A stretch of 32,296 nucleotides of DNA from Acidobacteriaceae bacterium (GCA_003160215.1 PLQW01000196.1:72509-104804); one strand, 5' to 3'. Counted from the stretch's first letter, positions 1-8,128 are shown. The notes: generated by a model not told the origin, from the letters alone. A program made the numbers and translations.

Positions 1-649
1 CGAGCAGTCGCTGCGCGAAGGCATGATCATCGCCGATTCCAGCACCATTTCGCCCTCGGCGACGCTGCGCTTCGCCGAACGGGTGAACGCGCGCGGGGTC
101 CATTGGGTGGATGCTCCGGTTACAGGCTCGAAAATCGGGGCGGAGAACGGGCAGCTTATCTTCATCGTCGGCGGTTCGAACGAGGCCGTCGAAGCGCTCC
201 AGCCGCTGTTCAAGGCGATGGGCAAGCTGGTCATCCACATCGGTGAGACCGGAAAAGGACAGGCGGCGAAGATCAGCATGAACTTGATGATCGCCTTAAT
301 CTACGAGGGATTCGCCGAAGCCTTCGTGCTCTCTTCCAAGCTGGGTGTCGATCCGCACAAGCTCATCGAACTGATCCAGGCATCCATGGTGCGATCGGGA
401 GTGGTGGATTACAAGGCCCCGTTCGTGCTGCGGCGCGATTACTCGCCGAATTTCCCGCTGCGCCTGATGCACAAAGACATCCACATCATGCTCGACACGG
501 CCAAGGAGAACCGCGTGAAGTTGCCGGCGCTGGAAACCGTGGACGAGATTTACGAGTTGTCCAGCGAAGAGGGCTGGGACGATCTTGATTTCGCCGCGAC
601 GCTCGGCCTGCTGGAGAAGTGGGCGGGATTGGGCGGCCAGCCGAAGTAG
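1..649 (+). CDS. NAD(P)-dependent beta-hydroxyacid dehydrogenase (3-hydroxyisobutyrate dehydrogenase / glyoxylate-succinic semialdehyde reductase family), 5' truncated
   Basis: The reading frame is open from base 2 and codes in frame before the first ATG at 23, so the N-terminal Rossmann domain lies off the left edge; about 215 residues remain. What is visible: the end of the NAD-binding domain (DSSTISP), the substrate-binding motif DAPVTGSKIGAENG, and the segment GKGQAAKISMNLM carrying the lysine that is catalytic in this family, followed by the all-helical C-terminal domain. Family members reduce or oxidise small 3-hydroxyacids or semialdehydes with NAD(P)H in the cytoplasm; the exact substrate cannot be told from this fragment. 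The gene converges on the MscS-type channel gene, with a hairpin and a dispersed repeat between them. The family call is secure, the substrate is not. Confidence 0.88.
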   Translation, partial: EQSLREGMIIADSSTISPSATLRFAERVNARGVHWVDAPVTGSKIGAENGQLIFIVGGSNEAVEALQPLFKAMGKLVIHIGETGKGQAAKISMNLMIALIYEGFAEAFVLSSKLGVDPHKLIELIQASMVRSGVVDYKAPFVLRRDYSPNFPLRLMHKDIHIMLDTAKENRVKLPALETVDEIYELSSEEGWDDLDFAATLGLLEKWAGLGGQPK

Positions 650-682
650 AGCGGACTACGGGATTGCCGATTCTTTCGAGAG

Positions 683-788
683 TTGTCATTACGAGCGAAG
701 CGAGGAATCTGCTTTTGCGAGCACTGGAACGACTGTTCGGAGGAAACAGCAGATCCCTCGCGGGCTGAAGCCCGCTCGTGATGACAAA
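683..788. repeat. Imperfect palindromic element containing a 37-bp dispersed repeat
   Basis: The left arm (about 683-710, core CATTACGAGCGAAGCGAGGAATC) is a diverged reverse complement of the right arm (752-788). The right arm is identical over 37 bases to 8034-8070 and has its own perfect inner palindrome, GCGGGCT-GA-AGCCCGC, at 760-775. The layout resembles a REP/MITE-type element that could fold as RNA. No transposase is nearby. Whether it mobilises, terminates or stabilises transcripts is unknown. Confidence 0.6.
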
Positions 789-804
789 GTGAAGGGCTTA
801 CAAT

Positions 805-824
805 GGCGCACCTAAAGGTGCGCC
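805..824. terminator. Hairpin between convergent genes, possible bidirectional terminator
   Basis: GGCGCACC and GGTGCGCC form a perfect 8-bp stem around the loop TAAA, 16 bases past the mscS-type stop at 840 and well past the dehydrogenase stop at 649. The flanking GAAGG/CCTTC can extend the pairing with a bulge. Neither side has a real T-tract, so termination is inferred from the strong stem and the convergent position. Confidence 0.45.
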
Positions 825-839
825 CCTTCATTTGCAGCG

Positions 840-1754
840 TCAGCTCGGCTTGGGTGCGTCCACCACATACACCCGGCTGAGATTGCCCGGCTCAATGTGA
901 TTTTTTTCGAAGCAAGCCTTGATCCGCCGCCGCAGTTCGCGGCTGACCGCATCCTGCGATCCCGGCCGGGTCTTCACCAGCAGCAGGTAATCCACTTCGC
1001 TGCCACTCACCCTATCGATCCCGGGGACGTCAGGTTTGGCCACGATCATTTCGGCGTAGCGGGGATCGTTGGCCACTTCCTCGCCAACTTCCTTCAGCAG
1101 TTTGATCACCTCGTCGCTGTCGGCGCCATAGGCCACGGAGATATGCAGGGGCAACTGCGTCCAGTCGCGCGTTAGATTGGTCACAATCCTGATCTCGCCA
1201 TTGGGCACGGTGTGCACGCTACCGTTGTCGTCGCGCAGCACGGTGCGGCGCAAGGTCATGTCCTCAACCACACCCTGCACGCTGGCCAGCTTGATGGTGT
1301 CGCCGATGTCGTACTGGTTCTCCACCAGAATGAAGAAGCCGTTGATGAAGTCGCGGACCAGAGTCTGCGCTCCAAACCCTATGGCCAATCCGGCGATGCC
1401 GGCACTGGCCAGCAGAGGGCCCATGTTGATGCCCAGCAGCGGTAGGATTTGCAGCGCTGCCAGGAACATGATGACGAATACCCCGACGCTGTAGATGACG
1501 CTCGACAGCGTCCGAAGCTGCTGTGCCCTGAGCGCGGAGGGCAGTCCTTGGCGGTTGCTGAGCCCCGCCAGATGCCGCGACGCGATCTTGAGCAGCCGGG
1601 TCAGAATGAATGCAATGATCAAAACGGCGATGAGGCGCGGTACCTGGTGGCGCACGAAGTCGAACGTGTCGTCGCCCCAGCCGCTGAGCATCCGGAAGGC
1701 CCCTTCTTTAGTGTGGTGGGGGAATATCAACATGGCTTGCGAGGGTTGTAGCAC
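840..1754 (-). CDS. Small-conductance mechanosensitive channel, MscS family
   Basis: The 304-residue product is an inner-membrane tension-gated channel that releases solutes on hypo-osmotic shock. Three hydrophobic helices are visible: residues 38-60, about 83-107, and the pore-lining helix GPLLASAGIAGLAIGFGAQT followed by LVRDFINGFFILVENQYDIGD. The Ala/Gly pattern and the GAQTLVRDFINGFFI signature are typical of MscS. The cytoplasmic beta domain (VVEDMTLRRTVLRDDNG, VPNGEI) and alpha/beta vestibule follow. The first start is a GTG at 1754 with AGGAG 14 bases upstream; ATG codons at 1733 and 1691 are alternatives, and 1691 would still keep all three helices. It is transcribed towards the dehydrogenase and away from the small secreted protein at 1870. 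Confidence 0.93.
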   Translation of the reverse strand: MLQPSQAMLIFPHHTKEGAFRMLSGWGDDTFDFVRHQVPRLIAVLIIAFILTRLLKIASRHLAGLSNRQGLPSALRAQQLRTLSSVIYSVGVFVIMFLAALQILPLLGINMGPLLASAGIAGLAIGFGAQTLVRDFINGFFILVENQYDIGDTIKLASVQGVVEDMTLRRTVLRDDNGSVHTVPNGEIRIVTNLTRDWTQLPLHISVAYGADSDEVIKLLKEVGEEVANDPRYAEMIVAKPDVPGIDRVSGSEVDYLLLVKTRPGSQDAVSRELRRRIKACFEKNHIEPGNLSRVYVVDAPKPS

Positions 1755-1853
1755 GGGGAACGGTATTCTCCTGGATATTTATCTTGGCTTCAGAGTAGCG
1801 GATGACAGCACAAGCGGCAAAGTTGCTTCTGCCATCGGAGCCAGTGCGCGGAA

Positions 1854-1859
1854 TATAAT
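1854..1859 (+). promoter_or_regulatory. Possible -10 element (TATAAT) for a near-leaderless transcript
   Basis: A perfect TATAAT ends 10 bases before the ATG at 1870, and that ATG has no Shine-Dalgarno sequence. Transcription would start at about 1866-1870, giving an almost leaderless mRNA. No good -35 is seen at the usual distance, so this is weak. Confidence 0.3.
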
Positions 1860-1869
1860 CTCGATTCTT

Positions 1870-2262
1870 ATGACATACTCATCCGCCTTGTTGCGCAGGT
1901 TGATAAAGCCTGCCGTCGTTGCAGCAGTGCTCTTCTTCATTTGTGGAAACGCGGGCTGGGCACAAACCACCGGCGAGTCCGCTCCTCAGCTTCCGGGTGT
2001 GTCTCGGCATCGGGGCGTGTCTCAGCCCCCCGATGAGGACGCGGCGACGGCCCAACAAACGCGCGACATGGCAAAAAGGCAAAACCTGAAACGCCAGCAA
2101 GATCTCAAGAAGGACACCGACAAGCTACTGGAACTGGCAACTGAACTGAAGCAATACGTGGACAAAACAAACGAGAACATGTTGTCGCTGGAAGTCATCA
2201 AGAAAGCCGAGGCAATTGAAAAACTGGCTCACAGCGTCAAAGAGAAGATGAGGGGACAATGA
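1870..2262 (+). CDS. Small secreted helical protein of unknown function
   Basis: The 130-residue product begins with a signal peptide: basic LLRRLIKP, a hydrophobic stretch AVVAAVLFFICGNAG, then a probable cleavage after GWAQ. A short Pro/Ser linker follows. From about residue 65 to the end it is a charged, probably coiled-coil helix (KRQNLKRQQDLKKDTDKLLE and onward) rich in Lys, Glu and Leu. The open frame extends upstream to 1495, but that part overlaps the opposite-strand channel gene and lacks coding character, so I start it at the ATG at 1870, where the signal peptide begins. I do not recognise the family. A periplasmic location is inferred. It is divergent from the MscS gene. Confidence 0.65.
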   Translation: MTYSSALLRRLIKPAVVAAVLFFICGNAGWAQTTGESAPQLPGVSRHRGVSQPPDEDAATAQQTRDMAKRQNLKRQQDLKKDTDKLLELATELKQYVDKTNENMLSLEVIKKAEAIEKLAHSVKEKMRGQ

Positions 2263-2375
2263 AGAAGTGCTTCGAGGATTGACGTAGCAGGCATGTACGC
2301 CTACAGCCGGCCTAAAGAGCGTCTGTGACGACAAGACTTAGTAGTTGCCACTGGAACTTGTTAACGGCAAATTCA

Positions 2376-2431
2376 GCGCCGTAGGCGCGGCATAATCTAG
2401 CCCAGCACGGAGCCGCAGGCGGAGTGCTGGG
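2376..2431. repeat. Pair of strong palindromes downstream of dapA
   Basis: GCGCC-GTA-GGCGC (2376-2388) is followed by CCCAGCAC (2401-2408) paired with GTGCTGGG (2424-2431), whose 15-base loop can itself form a small CGC/GCG stem. The unit looks like a dispersed structured intergenic repeat, though only one copy lies in this window. It is between the convergent ends of the small secreted protein and dapA and may act as a terminator for either, although no clear T-tract follows. Confidence 0.45.
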
Positions 2432-2519
2432 TAAAGCGAAAAATAGATCCGATTCCCTTCAGGGACGGCACAAAGTCCGACACCCTACCGAGACTCACTC
2501 AACCGACATGGGGGAGCTA

Positions 2520-3425
2520 TCAATGTGTGGCTGCCGGGTGCTGCTGTAGCAGGCCAACCTCCGCCGCCACCTTCTCCAGCCGGACGCGATTTTCTTTCTT
2601 CATGGGCACCAGCGGCAGGCGATAGACCTCCTCGACACGGCCCATCATAGCCAACACCGCTTTGGCCGGACCGGGATTCGATTCGATGAAGTTTGCCTGC
2701 ATCAGCGGCAGATACTTGCGGAAGAGCAGGCGGGCGGTGTCCCACTTATTGCCGAGAGCGGCCTGGGTCATGCGCGCCATCTCCGCCGGGATTTCATTCG
2801 ATGCCACCGAAATAATGCCGACGCCTCCGAGTCCAATCACGGCCAGCGTGACGGCGTCATCGCCGGAGAAAACCAGGAAGTCTTCCGGCACGGTGGCGCA
2901 GACCTCAGCAATCTGCGAGATGTTTCCGCTCGCCTCTTTCACCCCGGCGATGTTGGGGACCTCGGCCAGGCGGAGCAGCGTGCTGGTCTCGATGTTGGTT
3001 CCGGTCCGCCCGGCAATGTTGTACAGCACCAGAGGCTTTGCCGAGGCTTCGGCAATGGCCTTGAAATGCTGGTACACGCCTTCCTGCGTGGGTTTGTTGT
3101 AGTAGGGCGTCGCGGTAAGAACGTAATCGACGCCCGGACGCGCCGAGATTTCCTTCGCCTTGGCTACAGCTTCGCGCGTGCTGTTCGAGGTGGCGCCGGC
3201 CATGATGGGCACGCGGGCCGCCGCCGTCTCGATAGTCAAGTCAACGACACGGAGCCATTCGTTGTGGGACAAAGTCGGCGTTTCGCCGGTCGTGCCGCAG
3301 GGGACCAGAAAGTCGATGCCCGATTCCACCTGCCAGCGCACCAGCTCGCGCAGCGCAGCTTCATCGACGCTTCCATCCTGCTTGAAGGGAGTGACAAGGG
3401 CGGTACCGCATCCACGCAATTTCAT
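2520..3425 (-). CDS. dapA: 4-hydroxy-tetrahydrodipicolinate synthase
   Basis: This enzyme condenses pyruvate with aspartate-4-semialdehyde, the first committed step to diaminopimelate and lysine, in the cytoplasm. The 301-residue product has the full family pattern: GTTGE at 44-48, YYNKP at 108-112, catalytic Tyr135 in VLYNIAGRT and the Schiff-base Lys163 in GVKEASG. The length is normal for a (beta/alpha)8 DapA. It is the last gene of the aroK-asd-lysC-dapB-dapA run and is separated from dapB by about 200 bases containing a large inverted repeat, so it may be partly uncoupled from the upstream genes. The start at 3425 (MKLRGCGTALVTPF) is the only sensible one. Confidence 0.97.
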   Translation of the reverse strand: MKLRGCGTALVTPFKQDGSVDEAALRELVRWQVESGIDFLVPCGTTGETPTLSHNEWLRVVDLTIETAAARVPIMAGATSNSTREAVAKAKEISARPGVDYVLTATPYYNKPTQEGVYQHFKAIAEASAKPLVLYNIAGRTGTNIETSTLLRLAEVPNIAGVKEASGNISQIAEVCATVPEDFLVFSGDDAVTLAVIGLGGVGIISVASNEIPAEMARMTQAALGNKWDTARLLFRKYLPLMQANFIESNPGPAKAVLAMMGRVEEVYRLPLVPMKKENRVRLEKVAAEVGLLQQHPAATH

Positions 3426-3470
3426 TCCAGCAGGATAATCCTCCGAGGTGTGAATCTCAAAAGACAGAAT

Positions 3471-3622
3471 TCACCACAGAGGCACAGAGAACACAGAGAA
3501 GAAAACAATTCTTCTTTTGACCACAGAGGACACGGAGATCACGGAGTTTCTATTGTTATTTCTGCTCCGTGCGCTCCGTGTTCTCCGTGGTGAAAACATT
3601 CTCCTCTGTGCCTCTGTGGTGA
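3471..3622. repeat. 152-bp nested inverted repeat inside the dap operon
   Basis: The outer arms are a perfect 19-bp inverted repeat: 3471-3489 against 3604-3622 (TCACCACAGAGGCACAGAG and its complement). Nested inner arms (about 3520-3547 against 3570-3592, built from ACCACAGAGG / CACGGAG words) pair imperfectly. The element fills nearly all the space between dapB and dapA. In the mRNA it would fold into a long hairpin. It looks like a non-autonomous palindromic repeat insertion; no transposase is present. Confidence 0.7.
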
Positions 3623-3631
3623 CAAGAGCAG

Positions 3632-4327
3632 TCAGAGCTGCCTGAAAATGTCCTTGAAGTCGTAGAAGCCTTTCTTGCCGGCGATCCACTCGGCGGCGAG
3701 CACGGCGCCGTCGGCAAAGGTACGGCGCGATTTGGCTTCGTGCGTGAGCACAATACGATCGCCGGACGACGCAAGCTCCAGAATATGAGTGCCGGTGACG
3801 TCGCCTTCGCGCTCGGAGGTAATCTCGATGCGTTCTCCCGACGCCTTCTCCAGTAACCGTTGAAGAGCTACGGCAGTGCCAGAAGGCGCATCCTTCTTGT
3901 GAATGTGGTGCCGCTCGGTGATGTGTCCTCGGTAGTTGTGCGCCAACGCGGGCGCCGCGGCCTGCGCGATCTGGAAAAACAGGTTCACGCCGTAGGAAAA
4001 GTTTGCCCCGAAGACAAATCCAGTGCCGGCTTGCTCGACCGCCTGGCGGACGCGATCGAGTTCGCTGTACCAGCCCGTAGTTCCGACAACGATTGCCTTG
4101 TGCGCGCGCACGCAGGCTTCGATATTCGCTAATACCGCATCAGGCGCAGTGAAATCGATCGCCACATCAACGTCGCGCAAGTGCTCGGGTGTGAGCCACG
4201 CTGCGTCCTGGTTGACGTCGGCATCGATGCTTTGCACCTGGTGCCCGCGCTCGCGTGCGACTTCCGCGACCAGCGTCCCGGTCTTGCCGAGTCCCAGCAC
4301 CAGCAATCTAAGAGGAGCGGAGTTCAA
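3632..4327 (-). CDS. dapB: 4-hydroxy-tetrahydrodipicolinate reductase
   Basis: DapB reduces the DapA product with NAD(P)H to tetrahydrodipicolinate. The signature ERHHIHKKDAPSGTA at 138-152 carries the catalytic histidine pair and lysine. GTTGW (82-86) and the N-terminal dinucleotide loop LGLGKTG (11-17) are also present. At 231 residues it is shorter than most DapB proteins (around 270), with a compact N-terminal domain. The start is a TTG at 4327 that overlaps the lysC stop (TTGA, four bases shared); GAGGTG lies five bases before it, inside the lysC end. This points to translational coupling with lysC. The next gene, dapA, lies beyond the 152-bp repeat. Confidence 0.95.
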   Translation of the reverse strand: MNSAPLRLLVLGLGKTGTLVAEVARERGHQVQSIDADVNQDAAWLTPEHLRDVDVAIDFTAPDAVLANIEACVRAHKAIVVGTTGWYSELDRVRQAVEQAGTGFVFGANFSYGVNLFFQIAQAAAPALAHNYRGHITERHHIHKKDAPSGTAVALQRLLEKASGERIEITSEREGDVTGTHILELASSGDRIVLTHEAKSRRTFADGAVLAAEWIAGKKGFYDFKDIFRQL

Positions 4328-5697
4328 TCGAACACCTCGGGGTCCACTTCGGCGAAAAATTTGGCGTGCAATCGCCGCACCGCTTCCGGCACGTCGGCTT
4401 CGTCCACCACGAACGTCAGGTTGATCTCCGACGCGCCTTGCGAAATCATACGCACGTTGATGTCGCCGATGGCGTTAAAGACTTGCGCCGCAACTCCGGG
4501 CGTGTCGCGCAGATTCTCACCCACCATGCATACGATCGCTTTGCGGCCGGAGTACTTCACGAAGGCGAGTTTCTCGAGGTCGGCAGCGATTTGGGGGATG
4601 GCTTCATTGGAATCGACGGTGAGAGAAATGCTAACTTCCGAGGTCGATACCACGTCAACTGCGCAGCGGTGGCGCGCGAAGATTTCGAACACCTTGGCGA
4701 GAAAGCCGTGCGCCATAAGCATGCGCGCGGCAACGATTTCGACAATGGTGATGCGGTTCTTGGCGGCGATCGCCTTGAACAGCGAATGCGAGCGGGGTGT
4801 TCTCGACAGGATGCGCGTGCCCTCATTCGACGGGTTACGCGAGTTCAGCACCAGTACTGGAATGTTCTTCTCGACCGCGGGAAGCACGGTCGCAGGATGC
4901 AAAACCTTGGCACCGAAGTAGGCCAGTTCGGCGGCTTCTTCGAAGCTGATGACTTTGATGCGGCGCGCCTCGGGACAGATACGCGGGTCGGTGGTTTTCA
5001 TTCCATCCACGTCGGTCCAAATCTCGATGCGATCGGCGTTCAAGCCGGCGCCGACCAGGGCTGCGGAAAAATCGGAGCCGCCGCGGCCAATCGTTGTTGG
5101 AATGGCGTCCCGCGTCGAACCAATGAAGCCGCCCATTACCGGCACGCGACCCTGCTCCAGCAGCGGCTTAACGTGGCCTTGCAAGCGGTCGTTGATCTCC
5201 TCGACCTGAGGTACCGCGCGGCCGTGCTGCGAGTCGGTGATGATTACCTGACGCGCATCCACCAGCGTTGCCGGGATGCCGCGTGCCAGAAAGCCAGCGG
5301 TTGCGATCATGCTCGACAGGCGCTCGCCAAAGGAAACCACATAATCGGAGGTTCGCGGCGTGAGTTCACCGACGGCAGCAATTCCTCGTAGCAACTCGTC
5401 GAGCGAATCGAACTGCGCCCCCAACTCACCGTGCAACTCGGTATGCAGGCCGGTGCCCAGCAATTCGCCGGCAACCAGGTAATGGCGCTCGCGAAGATGG
5501 CGGCAAATGTCGAGCGTCTGCTCGCGTTCGCCTCTTCCAGCGGCCGCCGCCATGGCGAGTAACTGGTCTGTTACCCTGGCCATGGCGCTCACGACCACGA
5601 AGGGCCGCTCCGGCAAGCGCGCTTTCACAATGGCCGCGACGCGATCAATGGCGGCGGCATCCTCCACCGACGTGCCGCCAAACTTCATGACGATCAC
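4324..5697 (-). CDS. lysC: Aspartate kinase
   Basis: LysC phosphorylates aspartate, the entry step to lysine, methionine, threonine and diaminopimelate. The kinase domain opens with VMKFGGTSV and contains GFIGSTRDAIPTTIGRGGSD, EIWTDVDG and KVLHP. The last 130 residues or so form the paired ACT domains that bind feedback inhibitors, for example VRMISQGASEINLTFVV. The open frame reaches 5844, but that extension overlaps asd and is not conserved in kind. I therefore start at the GTG at 5697 (VIVMKFGG), with GGTGGTGAAG upstream; an ATG at 5688 is an alternative. About 457 residues, the length of a monofunctional aspartokinase. It starts 37 bases after asd and overlaps dapB by four bases. Confidence 0.95.
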   Translation of the reverse strand: MIVMKFGGTSVEDAAAIDRVAAIVKARLPERPFVVVSAMARVTDQLLAMAAAAGRGEREQTLDICRHLRERHYLVAGELLGTGLHTELHGELGAQFDSLDELLRGIAAVGELTPRTSDYVVSFGERLSSMIATAGFLARGIPATLVDARQVIITDSQHGRAVPQVEEINDRLQGHVKPLLEQGRVPVMGGFIGSTRDAIPTTIGRGGSDFSAALVGAGLNADRIEIWTDVDGMKTTDPRICPEARRIKVISFEEAAELAYFGAKVLHPATVLPAVEKNIPVLVLNSRNPSNEGTRILSRTPRSHSLFKAIAAKNRITIVEIVAARMLMAHGFLAKVFEIFARHRCAVDVVSTSEVSISLTVDSNEAIPQIAADLEKLAFVKYSGRKAIVCMVGENLRDTPGVAAQVFNAIGDINVRMISQGASEINLTFVVDEADVPEAVRRLHAKFFAEVDPEVFD

Positions 5698-5734
5698 GGC
5701 TTCACCACCGGCGAAGGAAGTGGAAGCTCTGGCA

Positions 5735-6790
5735 TCATGACAGGAAGCCCTGCGCTTTGAGGAGTTCGGCGTTGAGAATGGCGGCGCCAGCGGCGCCACG
5801 AATGGTGTTGTGCGAGAGCACCGTAAATTTGTAATCGAGCACACCGCAGGGACGAAGCCGGCCCACGCTAACGGTCATCCCGTTCCCGCGGTCCACGTCG
5901 AAGCGCGGCTGCGGCCGGTCAGGTGTGGCATCGTAAAAGATCGGTTGTGCAGGCGCCAGCGGCAACTTCAACTCCTGGGGAGTTGAGCGAAACTCGTTGA
6001 ACGCCGCAATCAATTCGTCAGCGTCGGCCTTCCGCTGCAGCTTCACCGATACGGATTCGGTGTGGCCGTCTTCCACCGCGACTCGATTGCAGTGCGCGGT
6101 CATGCGAAACGTCGCTGGCTCGACCCGGTCGCCGGCCAATTGCCCAAGGAGTTTGCGGGTCTCCTCCTCCATCTTTTCTTCTTCTTTGGCGATATAAGGG
6201 ATGACGTTGCCGAGAATATCGAGGGATGCCACTCCGGGATAGCCCGCGCCGCTGACGGCCTGCATCGTGGTAACGAACAGGGACTCGATGCCAAATTTCT
6301 GATGCAGCGGCGCCAACGCCACCACCAATCCAATCGCCGAACAGTTCGGATTGGTCACAATGTAGCCGCCCGACTGCTTGCGCCAACATTGCTTCTCGAT
6401 CAAGGCAATGTGGCCGGCGTTGACCTCGGGCACGACCAACGGGACGTTTTCGTGCATTCGAAAGGCGCTGGAGTTGCTGACCACAGCGCAACCGGCAGCG
6501 GCAAACTGAGGCTCGAGATCGCGTGCGATGCCCGCATCCAGCGCGGCGAAGATGACTCGCGGCGCGCCTTCCGGCGCGGCGTTCGACACTGGCATGTGGA
6601 GTACGCGCTCAGGGATGGGAGTCTTCAAGCGCCAGCGCACGGCGTCCCCATAGGATTGTCCAGCGGAACGATCGGAGGCCGCTAGCCACGTAACTTCGAA
6701 CCAGGGATGGGCTTCGAGCAACTGTATGAAACGCTGGCCGACAACGCCGGTAGCGCCAAGAATTCCGACGGGAATTTTCTGCTGAGGCAT
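5735..6790 (-). CDS. asd: Aspartate-semialdehyde dehydrogenase
   Basis: Asd reduces aspartyl phosphate to aspartate-4-semialdehyde with NADPH. The NADP loop [13 protein letters not shown] is at the N-terminus, and the active-site cysteine sits in [10 protein letters not shown] (about residue 150). [10 protein letters not shown] and [15 protein letters not shown] supply the substrate-binding and catalytic His region. At about 351 residues it resembles the archaeal/fungal-type branch. The frame can start at a TTG at 6805, but the ATG at 6790 ([12 protein letters not shown]) fits the family better; neither has a clear ribosome site. It lies 72 bases after aroK and 37 bases before lysC, in one operon with both. 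Confidence 0.95.
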   Translation of the reverse strand: MPQQKIPVGILGATGVVGQRFIQLLEAHPWFEVTWLAASDRSAGQSYGDAVRWRLKTPIPERVLHMPVSNAAPEGAPRVIFAALDAGIARDLEPQFAAAGCAVVSNSSAFRMHENVPLVVPEVNAGHIALIEKQCWRKQSGGYIVTNPNCSAIGLVVALAPLHQKFGIESLFVTTMQAVSGAGYPGVASLDILGNVIPYIAKEEEKMEEETRKLLGQLAGDRVEPATFRMTAHCNRVAVEDGHTESVSVKLQRKADADELIAAFNEFRSTPQELKLPLAPAQPIFYDATPDRPQPRFDVDRGNGMTVSVGRLRPCGVLDYKFTVLSHNTIRGAAGAAILNAELLKAQGFLS

Positions 6791-6862
6791 GGTAGTGAAA
6801 GACAAAGTTATACCACGTTCGGGGAGCGACCGAGGCTGGCAGCGAACGCGAGACGTTTAGCG

Positions 6863-7432
6863 CTAATGGTGAGACAGACGCAAACTCAGGACAATTTCCT
6901 GCGCCAGCTCTTCGATGGTCTTCCCGGTTGCGTTTACGGTGAGATCGGCGGAGCGGTAGAAGGGAAGGCGCTGAGCGTAGAGGTCGCGGAAGGCTTCGGG
7001 CGTAGCCGCGAGTGGCCGCGGGTTTTGTGGCGAGTGCTCGGCAGCGGCCCGGCAGCGCTGGAGCAGTTCTTCGATTGCAGTTTCCAGGAAAACGACGCGC
7101 GCGCCCCGGCTTTGCAACAGCTCTGCGTTGGCTGACTGGACGAACGTGCCGCCACCCAGCGCAATCACAGTCGAGCCAGATGCCTGCGGCAGCACCGAGC
7201 GCAAGGTGGCCGTCTCGATTTCGCGAAAACCGGACTCGCCGTGCAGCTGGAATAATTCGCGGACTAGCAGCTTGTGTCTCAGCTCAATTTCGCAGTCGAG
7301 GTCAAAGAACGACCAGCAAAGAAGACTCGCCAGGGCGCGGCCAACCGTGGTTTTGCCAGCGCCCATGTAACCCGTGAGCGCAACCAATTCAGGGCTAGGA
7401 GCTTGCCGACCGGCTTGATCGTCTATGCACAC
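6863..7432 (-). CDS. aroK: Shikimate kinase
   Basis: AroK phosphorylates shikimate at O3 using ATP, step five of the chorismate pathway. The Walker A loop GYMGAGKTT is at 21-29. The Asp pair that holds Mg and shikimate is in FFDLD (42-46), Arg70 is in GESGFREIE, and the ALGGGTF loop is at 91-97. The LID region RPLA and RLPFYRSAD follow. At 189 residues it is slightly long because of an N-terminal tail of about 15 residues read from a GTG at 7432. A TTG at 7387 (LVALTGYMG) would give the usual short N-terminus. It is the first gene of the lysine operon, an uncommon pairing of aromatic and aspartate pathways. Confidence 0.95.
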   Translation of the reverse strand: MCIDDQAGRQAPSPELVALTGYMGAGKTTVGRALASLLCWSFFDLDCEIELRHKLLVRELFQLHGESGFREIETATLRSVLPQASGSTVIALGGGTFVQSANAELLQSRGARVVFLETAIEELLQRCRAAAEHSPQNPRPLAATPEAFRDLYAQRLPFYRSADLTVNATGKTIEELAQEIVLSLRLSHH

Positions 7433-7448
7433 AATAGTGGAGGGTCAA
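7420..7448 (-). promoter_or_regulatory. Possible sigma-70-type promoter of the aroK-dap operon
   Basis: On the minus strand TTGACC (7443-7448) and TAGACG (7420-7425) are 17 bases apart. The -35 is good, the -10 is poor. If real, transcription would start inside the annotated aroK GTG region, which would favour the shorter start at 7387. Weak evidence. Confidence 0.25.
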
Positions 7449-7620
7449 CTCGTGCTGTATGACGCGGGAAGCATGGTTGCAAGGTGTTTGTCGTTCCTGA
7501 ATTCTAGCATCCGTGACGCGCAGGCCCGGGGAGCAGTTGCAGGCTGTAGTACAGAGGTTGTAGGAGCACTGCAACCATCAGGGGATGTTTCACGTTTCAA
7601 CTTTGTCTACTGTGGGCTGC

Positions 7621-7800
7621 ATGCAACTGATACAGATTGGCGAGATCAAGCAAAAGACGATCATGGACCTGATTCAAGAGATGGCAGCGAATCAGTTTTC
7701 CGAGATCGAGCGCCTGAAGGCAGCTGCGCGCTCCAAGGCGAAAAGCGGGCGGGTTCGCCGCACCGGCCAGCGCTGCGGTTCTTCCGAGCGCCAGCGGTAA
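7621..7800 (+). CDS. Possible small protein, unknown function
   Basis: A 59-residue frame, MQLIQIGEIKQKTIMDL and onward, has a plausible amphipathic helix (QEMAANQFSEIERLKAAARS) and then a very basic Arg/Ser tail. An in-frame ATG at 7585 would add 12 residues; neither start has a good ribosome site. Overlapping frames on both strands are also open here, so coding is uncertain. It is the only candidate gene in the 700-base gap between aroK and the PEP-CTERM gene (7433-8147). The rest of that gap holds a GTTGCAG/CTGCAAC inverted repeat near 7536-7575, the second copy of the 37-bp repeat, and a terminator. Confidence 0.3.
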   Translation: MQLIQIGEIKQKTIMDLIQEMAANQFSEIERLKAAARSKAKSGRVRRTGQRCGSSERQR

Positions 7801-8033
7801 TCGGTCACCGTACGCTTGCACGCTGTAGCCTTGTGCTTATTCTTGTCTGACTCCACCTGCGTTAATCCACCACAATAGCTACCTTGAACGACGGACCGCG
7901 ATAAGTTGCTTCGACTTTCAGGCGGTCACTTGAACCCTGTCATTTGTTCTTGTTGGTCAGCGGCTGGACGAGTTTCAGAGCGGACGATTTGACGCTGGTG
8001 GTTTCACCGGTTGCTGAGAAAGTCGGAAAAGCG

Positions 8034-8070
8034 GATCCCTCGCGGGCTGAAGCCCGCTCGTGATGACAAA
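8034..8070. repeat. Second copy of the 37-bp dispersed repeat
   Basis: Bases 8034-8070 are identical to 752-788, including the GCGGGCT-GA-AGCCCGC palindrome. Unlike the first copy, no obvious complementary left arm is visible, so this may be a solo half-element. It lies just beyond the terminator-like hairpin of the PEP-CTERM gene. Confidence 0.7.
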
Positions 8071-8103
8071 AATGTTGTTTCAGCAAGATACGGCACAGCG
8101 AAA

Positions 8104-8128
8104 GGCCGGAGCAGAGGTTGCTCCGGCC
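8104..8128 (-). terminator. Rho-independent-like terminator of the PEP-CTERM gene
   Basis: A perfect 10-bp stem, GGCCGGAGCA with TGCTCCGGCC, around a 5-base loop lies 20 bases beyond the stop at 8148 in the direction of transcription. On the minus strand it is followed by TTTCGC, a short T-run. The stem is strong and the position right. Confidence 0.6.

Noticed and set aside
4366..5391. 341-codon open frame on the plus strand
   Set aside because: It is antisense to lysC, whose motifs are unmistakable; the frame is a by-product of GC-rich codon use.
5698..5844. N-terminal extension of aspartate kinase
   Set aside because: It overlaps the asd 3' end and precedes the invariant VMKFGGTS start of the family.
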